Assembly: GCA_036399175.1 (NCBI GenBank)
Contig: DASWNP010000040.1
Coordinates: 62,001 to 126,000 of the forward strand
DNA: 64,000 nt
Reading direction: 5' to 3'
Origin: DASWNP01 sp036399175
GTDB taxonomy: Bacteria > Acidobacteriota > Blastocatellia > Pyrinomonadales > Pyrinomonadaceae
Shown here: piece by piece, positions 1 through 8,187 of the stretch
Position numbering within the stretch: position 1 is the first letter of the stretch
Layout of the letters: the number at the start of each line of letters is the position of its first letter
The notes under the pieces: model-generated
Seen by the model: the letters and a program-made list of their open reading frames with translations, nothing else
What the model was told of the DNA's origin: nothing
Database searches by the model: none
Position numbers and translations under genes: made by a program

Positions 1-99
1 CCGCGCCTTTCCGCCCGCAATTGTGCTAATCTAAATGCACCCGAAAGCTCCTGGTTTCAAATCGCAAATTGCTCGCGGAAAGGTCTATCCTACTACTCG

Positions 100-1455
100 A
101 TGCTGCACAAGGCTGTTGAGCGTTATCACCAGTTGCTGGCCGACGCAGACCTCGCCGAAGCTTCACGCGCGATGCTCGACGAAGGGTTGGAGCGCGCCAA
201 GCTGATTTTCGGGGGACGAAGGCTTTCGCCCTACCTGCGCCCGCACTTCGTCACCGAGACGGACTTCGCGCGCGTCACGCAAATCTGCGAAACCATCTGG
301 AGCGCCATCCAAAAAGTTAAAGACGCGGCCATCGAAGACGATTCGCTGCTGGACGAGCTGGGACTCACGGACATCGAGCGCGAGCTGGTCTCAATCGACC
401 CCGGTTATCGCGCCGTCTCGCCGACCGCTCGCCTCGATTCGTTTCTGACAGACGACGCCTACAGCTTCGTCGAGCTGAACGGCGAGAGCCCCGCAGGGAT
501 AGCTTTCGCCGACGCCGCCTTCGAGATTTTCTCCGCGCTCCCCGTCATGCGACGCTTCGCCGAGGATTATCACCTGCGCGTCTTCAACGGTCGTCGCCTC
601 ATGCTCGACACGCTGCTCGAAGCCTACGAAGAATTCCTCGGTCGGCGTCCTGACAGAGCGCCGCACATCGCCATCGTCGATTTCCGGGGCTTGCCGACCG
701 AGAAGGAGTTCGAGCTATTCAAAGAGTATTTCGAGAGCGAGGGTTATCCTTCAATCGTCGCCGCGCCGGAAGAGCTGGAGTTTAGCGGCGGGCGTCTGCG
801 CAGCGGCGCGTTCGAGATAGACATCGTCTACAAGCGCCTGCTCGTCAACGAGTATCTGCCCGTCATTAAAGAGCACGCGGCGCTTCTCGAAGCCTATCGC
901 GCGCGCGCCGTCTGCATGGTCAACAGCTTCCGCTCCAAGCTCATTCACAAGAAGGCTCTCTTCGCCGTGCTGACCGACGAGCGCTACGCGCGCCTCTTCT
1001 CTCAAGCCGAGCGCGCGGCCATCCATGCACACGTCCCCTGGACGCGCCTCGTCCGGGCAGGGCGAACCGAGCGCAACGGCGAGACCATCGACCTGCTCGA
1101 ATTCGTCGCCGACGCGCGCGACCGGCTCGTCCTCAAGCCCAACGACGACTACGGCGGGCACGGCATCTACATCGGCTGGAACACGGACGAGATAGCATGG
1201 AGCGAGGCTCTCAAGAGCGCGCTCGCAAACGGCGACTACCTCGTGCAGGAGCGCGTCAAGACGGCGCGAGAGATGTTTCCGGCGCTTCTTGCCGACGGCT
1301 CGGTCGCCTTCGCCGAACAGTTGGTTGACCTCGACCCTCTGCTTTTCAACGGCAAGGTCGGCTCGGCCTTCACGCGGCTTTCGTCAACCGAGCTTGCCAA
1401 CGTCTCTTCGGGCGGCGGCATGGTTCCGACCTTCATCATCGACGAAAAGAGCTGA
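100..1455 (+). CDS. Circularly permuted ATP-grasp family protein
   Basis: A 451-residue soluble protein resembling circularly permuted ATP-grasp (glutathionylspermidine-synthase-like) enzymes, which use ATP to join a carboxylate to an amine. The nucleotide-binding stretch LKPNDDYGGHGIYIGW (about residues 346-361) and the later LVQERV segment fit that fold. The ATG at 100 has only a distant purine-rich GCGGAAAGG upstream. It is followed after 3 nt by a PilZ gene, then an overlapping unknown gene and a carboxylate-amine ligase, so a four-gene unit making or modifying a small peptide-like metabolite is plausible. The substrate cannot be told from sequence. The family assignment is fairly secure, the biochemical role is not. 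Confidence 0.8.
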   Translation: MLHKAVERYHQLLADADLAEASRAMLDEGLERAKLIFGGRRLSPYLRPHFVTETDFARVTQICETIWSAIQKVKDAAIEDDSLLDELGLTDIERELVSIDPGYRAVSPTARLDSFLTDDAYSFVELNGESPAGIAFADAAFEIFSALPVMRRFAEDYHLRVFNGRRLMLDTLLEAYEEFLGRRPDRAPHIAIVDFRGLPTEKEFELFKEYFESEGYPSIVAAPEELEFSGGRLRSGAFEIDIVYKRLLVNEYLPVIKEHAALLEAYRARAVCMVNSFRSKLIHKKALFAVLTDERYARLFSQAERAAIHAHVPWTRLVRAGRTERNGETIDLLEFVADARDRLVLKPNDDYGGHGIYIGWNTDEIAWSEALKSALANGDYLVQERVKTAREMFPALLADGSVAFAEQLVDLDPLLFNGKVGSAFTRLSSTELANVSSGGGMVPTFIIDEKS

Positions 1456-1458
1456 GCA

Positions 1459-1803
1459 ATGTACGAAGACGACGAGCTTAATTCCGGCGGCGGCGGGCGG
1501 CGGCAGGAAGAGCGTCGCTCCTTCGACCGCTCGCGCCTCATCGTCGATGTCTTTTTCGACGGCGCGGACATGACGGGCGTCGCCAGCACGAAAGACATCA
1601 GCGTCGGCGGCCTCTACATGAACACGCAGGCCGAGATTCCCGAAGGCGCTCTGCTCACGCTGCGTATCCCTTTCGACGAGGGCGATTGCATCGTCAACGG
1701 CGAGGTCATCTACAGCAATCCGGGTCGCGGAGTGGGCGTGCGTTTTCACGGGCTCGGCGAGAAGAACCGCGCGCTGATGGAGAGGGCGCTGGCGGGGCAA
1801 TGA
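1459..1803 (+). CDS. PilZ domain protein
   Basis: A 114-residue protein consisting almost entirely of one PilZ domain. The N-terminal RRQEERRSFDRSRL supplies the arginine-rich c-di-GMP-binding segment and DISVGGLYM supplies the D-x-S-x-G-G motif, so the ligand residues look intact. It starts 3 nt after the ATP-grasp gene and its stop overlaps the next start (ATGA), indicating translational coupling. By family, it probably binds cyclic di-GMP and modulates a partner. Placement inside a putative ligase operon suggests second-messenger control of that pathway, which is inference. Confidence 0.85.
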   Translation: MYEDDELNSGGGGRRQEERRSFDRSRLIVDVFFDGADMTGVASTKDISVGGLYMNTQAEIPEGALLTLRIPFDEGDCIVNGEVIYSNPGRGVGVRFHGLGEKNRALMERALAGQ

Positions 1804-2366
1804 GCGCCCGAGGCGAGCACGCTGAAGAGATGCGGGAGACGCGCGCCTGCAAGTGGCGAGAGCTTTCCCCGGAGATTCGCGCCGCGCTCGCGCGCAAGCT
1901 CGACGGTCTCTACGGAGCCGAGTGCGACGAGCGAGCCTTCGACGGGCTCGCCGTCGATAAGCAGCAGGCGCTTCTGATTTTCGCGCGGCGAATGGAGCGT
2001 TTGAAGCTTTGGGGAGCAGTCGAGCGCGTCGAGAACGTCTACGGCACGGGCGGCGTCGGCATGAACTTCCGCGCGAGGCCGCTTCTGGCTTCGGTGCTGC
2101 GTTTGAGAGAGGATTTCAGCGCGCTCTGGGCGGCGCACGCGGGCACTTCGGGCGGCTTCCGCGAACGCCGACGCGCACGCGCGACGCTCCACTTCCTCTA
2201 CACGGGCGACGAGCCGCGACGCGTCTGGACGGTTCACTTCGATCTTTACAATCCGCTCGCATCGCTCGTCGGCGCCTGGCGTCACTTTTATCACGAGTCG
2301 CTTCGCTCATCGACGCCCGACTGGCGAGCTATCGCCGCCGCCTTCGACCGCGAAGCGACGCGCTAG
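1800..2366 (+). CDS. Hypothetical protein, unknown function
   Basis: A 188-residue protein I do not recognise. The ATG at 1800 overlaps the PilZ stop codon by 4 nt (ATGA), which fixes the start better than an in-frame ATG further upstream. It is rich in Arg, Ala and aromatic residues, with no signal peptide or transmembrane segment. The middle region (RRVWTVHFDLYNPLASLVGA) looks like part of a compact alpha/beta fold. It lies between the PilZ gene and the carboxylate-amine ligase and is probably co-expressed with them. Confidence 0.7.
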   Translation: MSARGEHAEEMRETRACKWRELSPEIRAALARKLDGLYGAECDERAFDGLAVDKQQALLIFARRMERLKLWGAVERVENVYGTGGVGMNFRARPLLASVLRLREDFSALWAAHAGTSGGFRERRRARATLHFLYTGDEPRRVWTVHFDLYNPLASLVGAWRHFYHESLRSSTPDWRAIAAAFDREATR

Positions 2367-2433
2367 GGCAATCTCCATGCGAGTCCGGAGTTTTCGAGCC
2401 CCCTTTCTAGAGCACACCCGGAGATGAGAGCTT

Positions 2434-3573
2434 ATGTTCGACCAATACACACTCGGCATCGAAGAAGAGTTCCAGATAGTTGACCCGCAGACGCGCGAGC
2501 TGCGTTCGCACGTCTCCGAATTCCTCGAAGAGGGAATCATGATTCTCGGCGAGAAGGTGAAGCCCGAGATGATTCAGTCGATGATTGAGGTCGGCACGGG
2601 GATTTGCAAAAACATACAGGAGGCGCGCGCCGACATCACGCGCCTGCGCGCCATCATCTCGTCGCTCGCGCGCAAGAAGGGACTGGCGATTGTCGCCGCC
2701 TCGACGCACCCAATCTCGCACTGGAAAGACCAGCAGATTTTCGACGACAGCCGCTACAAGCTGCTCGTCGATGAGCTTCAGATGGTGGCAAGCTCTCTGC
2801 TCATCTTCGGCCTCCACGTCCACGTCGGCGTGGCCGACAACGAGCGGCGCATCCACATTATGAACGCCGCGCGCTATTTCCTCCCGCACGTCCTGGCGCT
2901 GACTACTTCGTCGCCCTTCTGGCTCGGCATCAACACGGGGCTCAAGTCCTATCGCTCCGAGGTCTTCAAGAAATTTCCGCGCACAGACATCCCAGACCAC
3001 TTCGACTCTTATGCTTCCTTCGAGCGCTACGTCAATCTGCTCGTCAATACGGGCTGCATCGACAACGGCAAAAAAATCTGGTGGGACGTGCGCCCGCACC
3101 CGTTCTTCCCGACGCTTGAGTTTCGCGTCTGCGACATCCCGACGCGCGTTGACGATACCATCGCCATCGCCGCGCTCTTCCAGGCCATCGTCTGCAAGCT
3201 CGAACGCCTCATCGACAAAAACCTCGGCTTCCGCCTCTACCGCCGCATGCTCATTCAAGAGAACAAGTGGAGAGCCGTGCGCTGGGGGCTCGACGGCAAG
3301 ATGATCGACTTCGGCAAGCAGAAGGAAGTGCCCGTGCGCGACCTCATCCTCGAACTGCTCGACTTCGTGGACGACGTGCTCGACGAGCTAGATTCCCGCA
3401 AGGAGGTCGAACACATTCACACCATCCTTCAGCGCGGAACTTCCGCCGACGAACAGCTCCGCGTCTTTCAGGAGACAAACAGCCTCGAAGCCGTCGTCGA
3501 TATGCTCATGCAACGGACGATGGAGCACGTCCCGCAGGACTGGAGTCTCAGCGCCGAGAGCATGGGTCGGTAA
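2434..3573 (+). CDS. Carboxylate-amine ligase, GCS2/YbdK family
   Basis: A 379-residue protein of the glutamate-cysteine ligase type 2 (YbdK-like) family. The opening LGIEEEFQIVDPQTREL is the diagnostic N-terminal motif, carrying the acidic metal-binding residues. HVHVGV (about residues 129-134) and WWDVRPHP (about 213-220) are further family blocks. Such enzymes form amide bonds from a carboxylate and an amine using ATP; YbdK itself has weak gamma-glutamylcysteine synthetase activity. It starts 67 nt after the unknown gene and ends the first operon. The pairing with an ATP-grasp enzyme recalls two-step peptide synthesis as in glutathione, but the product is unknown. Confidence 0.85.
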   Translation: MFDQYTLGIEEEFQIVDPQTRELRSHVSEFLEEGIMILGEKVKPEMIQSMIEVGTGICKNIQEARADITRLRAIISSLARKKGLAIVAASTHPISHWKDQQIFDDSRYKLLVDELQMVASSLLIFGLHVHVGVADNERRIHIMNAARYFLPHVLALTTSSPFWLGINTGLKSYRSEVFKKFPRTDIPDHFDSYASFERYVNLLVNTGCIDNGKKIWWDVRPHPFFPTLEFRVCDIPTRVDDTIAIAALFQAIVCKLERLIDKNLGFRLYRRMLIQENKWRAVRWGLDGKMIDFGKQKEVPVRDLILELLDFVDDVLDELDSRKEVEHIHTILQRGTSADEQLRVFQETNSLEAVVDMLMQRTMEHVPQDWSLSAESMGR

Positions 3574-3601
3574 AAACCGCAAAGCGATATTGAGTTCGGG
3601 A

Positions 3602-3679
3602 CGAGAGGCGATTTAACGCAGAGAACACATCAAAGGCGCGGAGAAGACAGGGAGCAAATTCTCTGTCTTCTCCGCGCCT
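3602..3679. terminator. 16-bp hairpin between convergent genes
   Basis: A perfect 16-bp stem (3635-3650 with 3663-3678, 12-nt loop) lies between the ligase stop and the modC stop, which converge here. The surrounding AACGCAGAGAACACA resembles the short-unit repeat elements elsewhere in the window (a CGCAGAGA class). It probably terminates or stabilises both transcripts, although no clean T-run follows. Confidence 0.55.
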
Positions 3680-3680
3680 C

Positions 3681-4826
3681 TTAGCTGTCGAGCAGGTGGC
3701 ACGAGTAAGTTTTGAAGGCGAGCCAGACTTCCATGTCCGGCTTGAGTTTTAACTCGCGCGTCGCCTCGCGCGTGACGCTCGCCGTCCACCGGACGCCGCT
3801 TCTCACCCGCACGCGCACATGGCTTCCGGTCTCTTCGATAGATTCGATTTGGCCGCGAAGGATGTTTCGCGCCGAGGTCGAGCGCGGCTCGACGGTCGCC
3901 AGAAGGATGTCGCCGGAGCGTATCGCGACGCGCACGCGCTCGCCCTGCGATGCTCCGCCGAGCGGTGCTTCGAGCCGACACACGCCGCCCTCCGAAGCGC
4001 CGCCGACTTCCAGCGTCATCGTTCCCCCCTCCTCGTTCCTGCCGACGACGCGTGCCTCGAAAATGTTCTCGGCTCCGGTCAGTCGCGCCACGCCCGCGCT
4101 CACGGGCGAAGCGAAGACGTCCAGAGGCTCGCCCCGCGCGACGATGCGCCCGTGCTCGTAGACAATCGCACGCTCGCCGAGCGCGACGGCCTCGTCGCGG
4201 CTGTGGGTGACGTAAATGATAGGCAGGCGAAGCCTCCGGTTAATCTCGCGCAGGTCGTCGATGATGCCGAGCTTGGTAGCATGGTCGAGGGCTGAGAGCG
4301 GCTCGTCGAGCAAAAGCAGTCCGGGATTGCCTGCAAGCGTGCGTGCGAGGGCGAGGCGTTGAGCTTCGCCGCCGGAGATGTCGCGCGTGCCGCGCTCGGC
4401 GGTGTGACGGATGCCGAAAGCTTCGAGCAGATCAAGGGCGCGCTCCCGGCGCTCGCGGCGCAGCAAGTGGGGAAGCGCGAACTCGACGTTGCCGAGAGCA
4501 GAGAGATGCGGAAAGAGCGCGAGGTTCTGAAAGACGTAGCCGGTTTTGCGTTCGCGTATGGGAAGATTGATGCGGCGCGCGGAGTCGAAGAGTGTGCGTT
4601 CGCCGACGCTGATACGGCCTTCGTCGGGTCGGATGATACCGGCGATGGATTTGAGCGTCAGGCTTTTTCCGGAGCCCGACGCGCCGAACAGAATCGTCAC
4701 GCCGGGCGGCGCGTCGAACTCGACATCGAGCAGAAAGTCTGCGCGCGAAGCCGCTCCTGCTTCCGTCGCGCTCGACTCAATCTTCGAGGCGTTTCCGAAT
4801 CGCTTGCGAATCTTCACCGAGAGCAT
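3681..4826 (-). CDS. modC: Molybdate ABC transporter ATP-binding protein ModC
   Basis: A 381-residue ABC ATPase that would power molybdate import at the inner face of the membrane. Walker A is FGASGSGKSLT (about residues 47-57), the signature is ISGGEAQRLALARTL and Walker B is LLLLDEPLSALD. The C-terminal ~90 residues form the molybdate-binding TOBE/Mop-like domain expected of ModC rather than of a generic ATPase. It lies 118 nt downstream of modB on the same strand, with modA divergent beyond, completing a mod locus. An intact three-component set argues for molybdate or tungstate, but the two oxyanions cannot be separated by sequence. Confidence 0.92.
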   Translation of the reverse strand: MLSVKIRKRFGNASKIESSATEAGAASRADFLLDVEFDAPPGVTILFGASGSGKSLTLKSIAGIIRPDEGRISVGERTLFDSARRINLPIRERKTGYVFQNLALFPHLSALGNVEFALPHLLRRERRERALDLLEAFGIRHTAERGTRDISGGEAQRLALARTLAGNPGLLLLDEPLSALDHATKLGIIDDLREINRRLRLPIIYVTHSRDEAVALGERAIVYEHGRIVARGEPLDVFASPVSAGVARLTGAENIFEARVVGRNEEGGTMTLEVGGASEGGVCRLEAPLGGASQGERVRVAIRSGDILLATVEPRSTSARNILRGQIESIEETGSHVRVRVRSGVRWTASVTREATRELKLKPDMEVWLAFKTYSCHLLDS

Positions 4827-4944
4827 GCGTCAAAGTTACGGCGTTTGATGTTGAAGATGAACGTGAAACTAGATTGAGGGGCGTGAATGAAAGCCTGCGC
4901 CGTCTGTTTGCTTCGCCGCACGGGCTGAAATGGTCAAGCCTTAT

Positions 4945-5616
4945 TTACCATCCGGCGTTTCTGGCGGCGAGGCGATTGGTCAGGTAAAGGAGCGTAAAGG
5001 CGACTGCCGAGAGCAGGACGACGAGCAGCAGCGCGTAGTCGTCGCGGCCTGATTGCGCGGCGTCGTAGATGGCGATGGCAGCGGTCTGCGTGCGACCGGG
5101 GATGTTGCCCGCGACCATCAGCGTCGCGCCGAAATCGCCAAGCGCACGCGCGAAGGCGAGCATCGCACCGGCGGCGATGCCCTTCGACGCGAGCGGCAGC
5201 GTCACCAGACGAAAGACCTGCCATTCGCTTCGACCGAGCGTGCGCGCCGCGTCTTCCAGCTCCACGTCAACCCCCGCGATGGCGGCGCGCGCCGTCTTCA
5301 CCATCAAAGGCAGCGCGCCCACCGAGGCCGCGACGACGGCTCCGCGCCAGGTGAAGACGAGCTGCATCCCGGTCAGCCATTCAAACGCGCGCCCGGTCGG
5401 GGAGCTGCGACCGAGAAGCACGAGCAGGTAATAGCCGAGCACGGTCGGCGGCAGGACGAGCGGCAGCGTCACCAGCGCGTCCAGCATCTCGCGCCCACGA
5501 AAGCGACGCCTCGCCAGCACCCATCCCAGACACACGCCGACCATGACGACCAGCGCCGTCGAAATCAGAGCGACGCGCAAAGACAGAAACAGTGGAAACC
5601 AGTCTATCTCTCTCAT
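4945..5616 (-). CDS. modB: Molybdate ABC transporter permease ModB
   Basis: A 223-residue inner-membrane permease with about five hydrophobic helices and the cytoplasmic EAA loop (DAARTLGRSEWQVFRLVT, about residues 141-158) that docks on ModC. The start at 5616 (MREIDWFPL) is preferred over an ATG 39 nt upstream because homologues begin with this short leader before the first helix. It is divergent from modA across about 100 nt and upstream of modC. Confidence 0.92.
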   Translation of the reverse strand: MREIDWFPLFLSLRVALISTALVVMVGVCLGWVLARRRFRGREMLDALVTLPLVLPPTVLGYYLLVLLGRSSPTGRAFEWLTGMQLVFTWRGAVVAASVGALPLMVKTARAAIAGVDVELEDAARTLGRSEWQVFRLVTLPLASKGIAAGAMLAFARALGDFGATLMVAGNIPGRTQTAAIAIYDAAQSGRDDYALLLVVLLSAVAFTLLYLTNRLAARNAGW

Positions 5617-5718
5617 CAGCCAGCGAAGATAACACCGCCCGTCGGCCAGCATCAACGAGGCGGAAAGTTCGCATGGATTTAAGATTGGAAATTGATCGCG
5701 CGTAGTAGGATGAGTTTT

Positions 5719-6534
5719 ATGTCGAAGATTATAAGAGACGACTTTCCACGCCTGGCGGCGATGTTAATGACGGTCGTGCTGTGCGTCGCGCTGGGTGGCT
5801 GCGGGCGGACTGAGACCGAGAAGCGTGCGGGCGAGATGGACGAGATAGTTGTCGCCGCCGCCGCGAACCTGACGGATGCTTTCGAGGCGCTGTCGAAAGA
5901 TTTCACGGCGCAGACGGGCGTGCGGGTCGTCTACAGTTTCGGCGCGACGGCCGACCTCGCCAAACAAATCAGGAACGGCGCGCCCTTTGATGTCTTCGCC
6001 TCGGCGGACGAGCGGCACGTCGAAGAGCTTGAGCGTGCGAATCTTCTGACAGAAGGGACGCGCTCTCTCTACGCGCGCGGGCGACTCGTTCTTTGGACGC
6101 CGCCCGCGAGTCGGCTTCATCTCACGCGTCTCGAAGATTTGGCGCAGCCCGAGGTGAGCAAAATCGCTATTGCCAAGCCGGACATCGCGCCTTACGGGAA
6201 GGCCGCCATAGAGGCTCTGCGAGCACTGAATCTTTGGGAAGCAATCGAGCCGAAGGTGGTCTACGCGCAAAACGTCTCGCAGGCGCGACAGTTCGCCGCG
6301 ACGGGCAACGCCGACGCCGCCTTCCTTCCGCGCTCTCTGGTTAAAGAGAATGACGGCCAGTTCGTCGAAGTGGACGAGCGCCTGCACCGTCCAATCGACC
6401 AGGCAATGGCCGTCGTGCGCGCTTCGACCAAACAGGACGCGGCGCGGCGATTTCTACAGTACGTGCTGAGTCCGGCGGGACAGGCGACGCTTGAGCGTTA
6501 CGGCTATCGCCCACCATCAACTGTGAAGCCTTAA
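5719..6534 (+). CDS. modA: Molybdate-binding lipoprotein ModA
   Basis: A 271-residue periplasmic substrate-binding protein delivering molybdate to ModBC. The N-terminal hydrophobic stretch ends in a lipobox (LGGC, Cys28 from this start), so it is probably a lipoprotein. The mature part opens with EIVVAAAANLTDAFEAL, typical of ModA, and continues with GATADLAKQI and PFDVFASAD, which contact the oxyanion. The ATG at 5719 is chosen because AGGA lies 8 nt upstream; in-frame ATGs at 5692 and 5710 lack this. It is divergent from modB. Confidence 0.92.
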   Translation: MSKIIRDDFPRLAAMLMTVVLCVALGGCGRTETEKRAGEMDEIVVAAAANLTDAFEALSKDFTAQTGVRVVYSFGATADLAKQIRNGAPFDVFASADERHVEELERANLLTEGTRSLYARGRLVLWTPPASRLHLTRLEDLAQPEVSKIAIAKPDIAPYGKAAIEALRALNLWEAIEPKVVYAQNVSQARQFAATGNADAAFLPRSLVKENDGQFVEVDERLHRPIDQAMAVVRASTKQDAARRFLQYVLSPAGQATLERYGYRPPSTVKP

Positions 6535-6539
6535 AGCGG

Positions 6540-6575
6540 AAGAGGCGTCGAAAACTCAAATTCTCGACGCCTCTT
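6540..6575. terminator. Hairpin between modA and the amidotransferase gene
   Basis: A 12-bp perfect stem (6540-6551 with 6564-6575, 12-nt loop) lies 5 nt after the modA stop, between convergent genes. No strong T-run follows on either side, so it may act as an mRNA end stabiliser or weak terminator. Confidence 0.5.
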
Positions 6576-6617
6576 GCCAGTTAATGCTGAAGACGATGTT
6601 AGACAGGAATCGCTGTT

Positions 6618-7586
6618 TTAGCTCGCGGCCTGCGTGTGCTGGAGAGCTTCGCGGAGGAAGTTCTCGAAGATGATGCGTCCGTCGCGCGATTCGTTGGGGT
6701 GTTCCCAACGAGTTCGATTTTTGTTCCAATCCTCGAAGGATTTTTCGAGGTGAAACTGCACGGTGTAGATGAGCTGTTCGGCGCTACGCTTGACCATCAT
6801 CTGGTTGCGGCAGAGGTAGGCGGTCGCCAGCAGCTCGAAGCCTTCGGGCACGTGGTCGAGCTGCAAGCCGTGATTCTGCCAGACGCGCAGGATGCGTGCT
6901 TCGGTCGTGTAGGTTTGCCAGATGCCGGAGTCGCGGTCGTAGATGCCCTCGAAGATGGCGTCGTCGGGACGGATGATGCGGATGAAGCGATACTGGTACT
7001 CAAAAGGGCGACCATCGCGTCGTTCCGCAGGCTCACGATTATCGAGTGTCAGGATGCGTGCGCCGAACGACATGCCGATGAGCTGGTGACCGCCGCAGAT
7101 ACCGAGGATGGGCGTGCGAGTGGAGCGTGCGAACTTGCCGAACTCTTCCAGCATCTGCGAATTGTAGTAGTCGAAGTCGCGGAGCGTGCCGCTCAGCACG
7201 ATTGCCTGGGGGCGAAAACGCTCGACGGCCTCGGCTACTTCCGACAGGTGCGCGACCTCCGTCTCCGGGGCACGGACGAGTCGCTTGACGTTGTTGAGAA
7301 TGTTCTCGACGGCGAGACCGGCGATGTGTCTCTCGCGCGCGAGATGAGTGCGCGCGCTCGCGCCCCACTCTCTGTGTGCGCTCTCGGAGATGTCGCGCTC
7401 GTCGCGCAGCAGGTCGTCGATGACGAGCACGCGGATAGACTCAATGCGTTTTTCGATTGGCTCGTAACGGCAGAAGGTTTGCTGGTTAAACGGAAACGGT
7501 AGCGGCTCCGGCTGGTCGATTGCGATTTGTTCTGTAATCTCTAACATTCCTTGACTGTCGCGCTCCATCGCGCCTGTGTCTCCCAT
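6618..7586 (-). CDS. Class I glutamine amidotransferase-like protein
   Basis: A 322-residue protein with a complete class I glutamine amidotransferase triad: Cys164 in GICGGHQLIG, and His279 and Glu281 in VQFHLEKS. The first ~50 residues are a family-unlike extension. Such domains release ammonia from glutamine or hydrolyse gamma-glutamyl bonds. No synthase partner is adjacent. The nearby carboxylate-amine ligase (2434-3573) makes a gamma-glutamyl substrate attractive, but this is inference. It converges on modA and is preceded by a 171-residue unknown gene 4 nt upstream, so those two are probably co-transcribed. Confidence 0.8.
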   Translation of the reverse strand: MGDTGAMERDSQGMLEITEQIAIDQPEPLPFPFNQQTFCRYEPIEKRIESIRVLVIDDLLRDERDISESAHREWGASARTHLARERHIAGLAVENILNNVKRLVRAPETEVAHLSEVAEAVERFRPQAIVLSGTLRDFDYYNSQMLEEFGKFARSTRTPILGICGGHQLIGMSFGARILTLDNREPAERRDGRPFEYQYRFIRIIRPDDAIFEGIYDRDSGIWQTYTTEARILRVWQNHGLQLDHVPEGFELLATAYLCRNQMMVKRSAEQLIYTVQFHLEKSFEDWNKNRTRWEHPNESRDGRIIFENFLREALQHTQAAS

Positions 7587-7589
7587 TGT

Positions 7590-8105
7590 TTAGATGCGCG
7601 ACGGGCGCTGTTTTGTATTCTGATTAAATTGCGGAATCAATGCGCCCGCTCCGGCCTCTTCAATCTCGCGCCGGACATCTTCGATAATACCTGCTCGCAC
7701 GCGCGAGCGTAAAGAGCGGCTGCGTCCCTCCGTCAGATGCTCGACTAACAAAAGCGCTCTCTGCCAAACCGACTCAAGCTCGTCGGCCAGAGCCGAAATC
7801 TTCGTGATGTCGTAGGGGACGGCGACTTTCGCGCACCCGGCACGCGCAAAGACCGAAAGGTAACGAGCCGTCGCCAAATCCGGACATGAGATGCGCGTGC
7901 GGCCAACCTTCAACTCGATGCCCAAAAGCGTGTGTTGCACCTCGACCGAAGCCTTCCTCGCGGCTGAAGGCAAATTGTGAGAGCGCGTCCTCAAGGTCAG
8001 TACCCGCTCGCGGTAGAGCCTTGGCAGCCAAGCCTCGCCGAGCGTCTCCTTCACCTCGGCCGTCAACGCCTCGACCGACCCTGTGCGCTCCTTCTTCAAA
8101 GTCAT
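7590..8105 (-). CDS. Hypothetical protein downstream of nuoN
   Basis: A 171-residue protein I do not recognise. It is rich in Arg, Glu and Ala, apparently helical, without signal peptide or membrane segment. It starts at 8105 directly after a short-unit repeat element, with no Shine-Dalgarno sequence visible; an in-frame upstream extension would translate the repeat and is rejected. Its stop is 4 nt from the amidotransferase start. It lies after nuoN on the same strand and could be expressed from the tail of the complex I operon. Confidence 0.7.
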   Translation of the reverse strand: MTLKKERTGSVEALTAEVKETLGEAWLPRLYRERVLTLRTRSHNLPSAARKASVEVQHTLLGIELKVGRTRISCPDLATARYLSVFARAGCAKVAVPYDITKISALADELESVWQRALLLVEHLTEGRSRSLRSRVRAGIIEDVRREIEEAGAGALIPQFNQNTKQRPSRI

Positions 8106-8110
8106 AAAAA

Positions 8111-8187
8111 AGTCTGGAGTCTGGAGTCTAAAGTCTGGAGTCAGAAGCAAAGACAGAGAAAAGGTTTTCGACTTTAGACTCCAGACT
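8111..8187. repeat. Short-unit inverted repeat A (GTCTGGA class)
   Basis: Four tandem heptamers of GTCTGGA/GTCTAAA type, a ~27-nt loop, then GACTTTA-GACTCCA-GACT on the other arm. It fills the spacer between nuoN and the next gene and abuts the downstream ATG. Confidence 0.85.
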
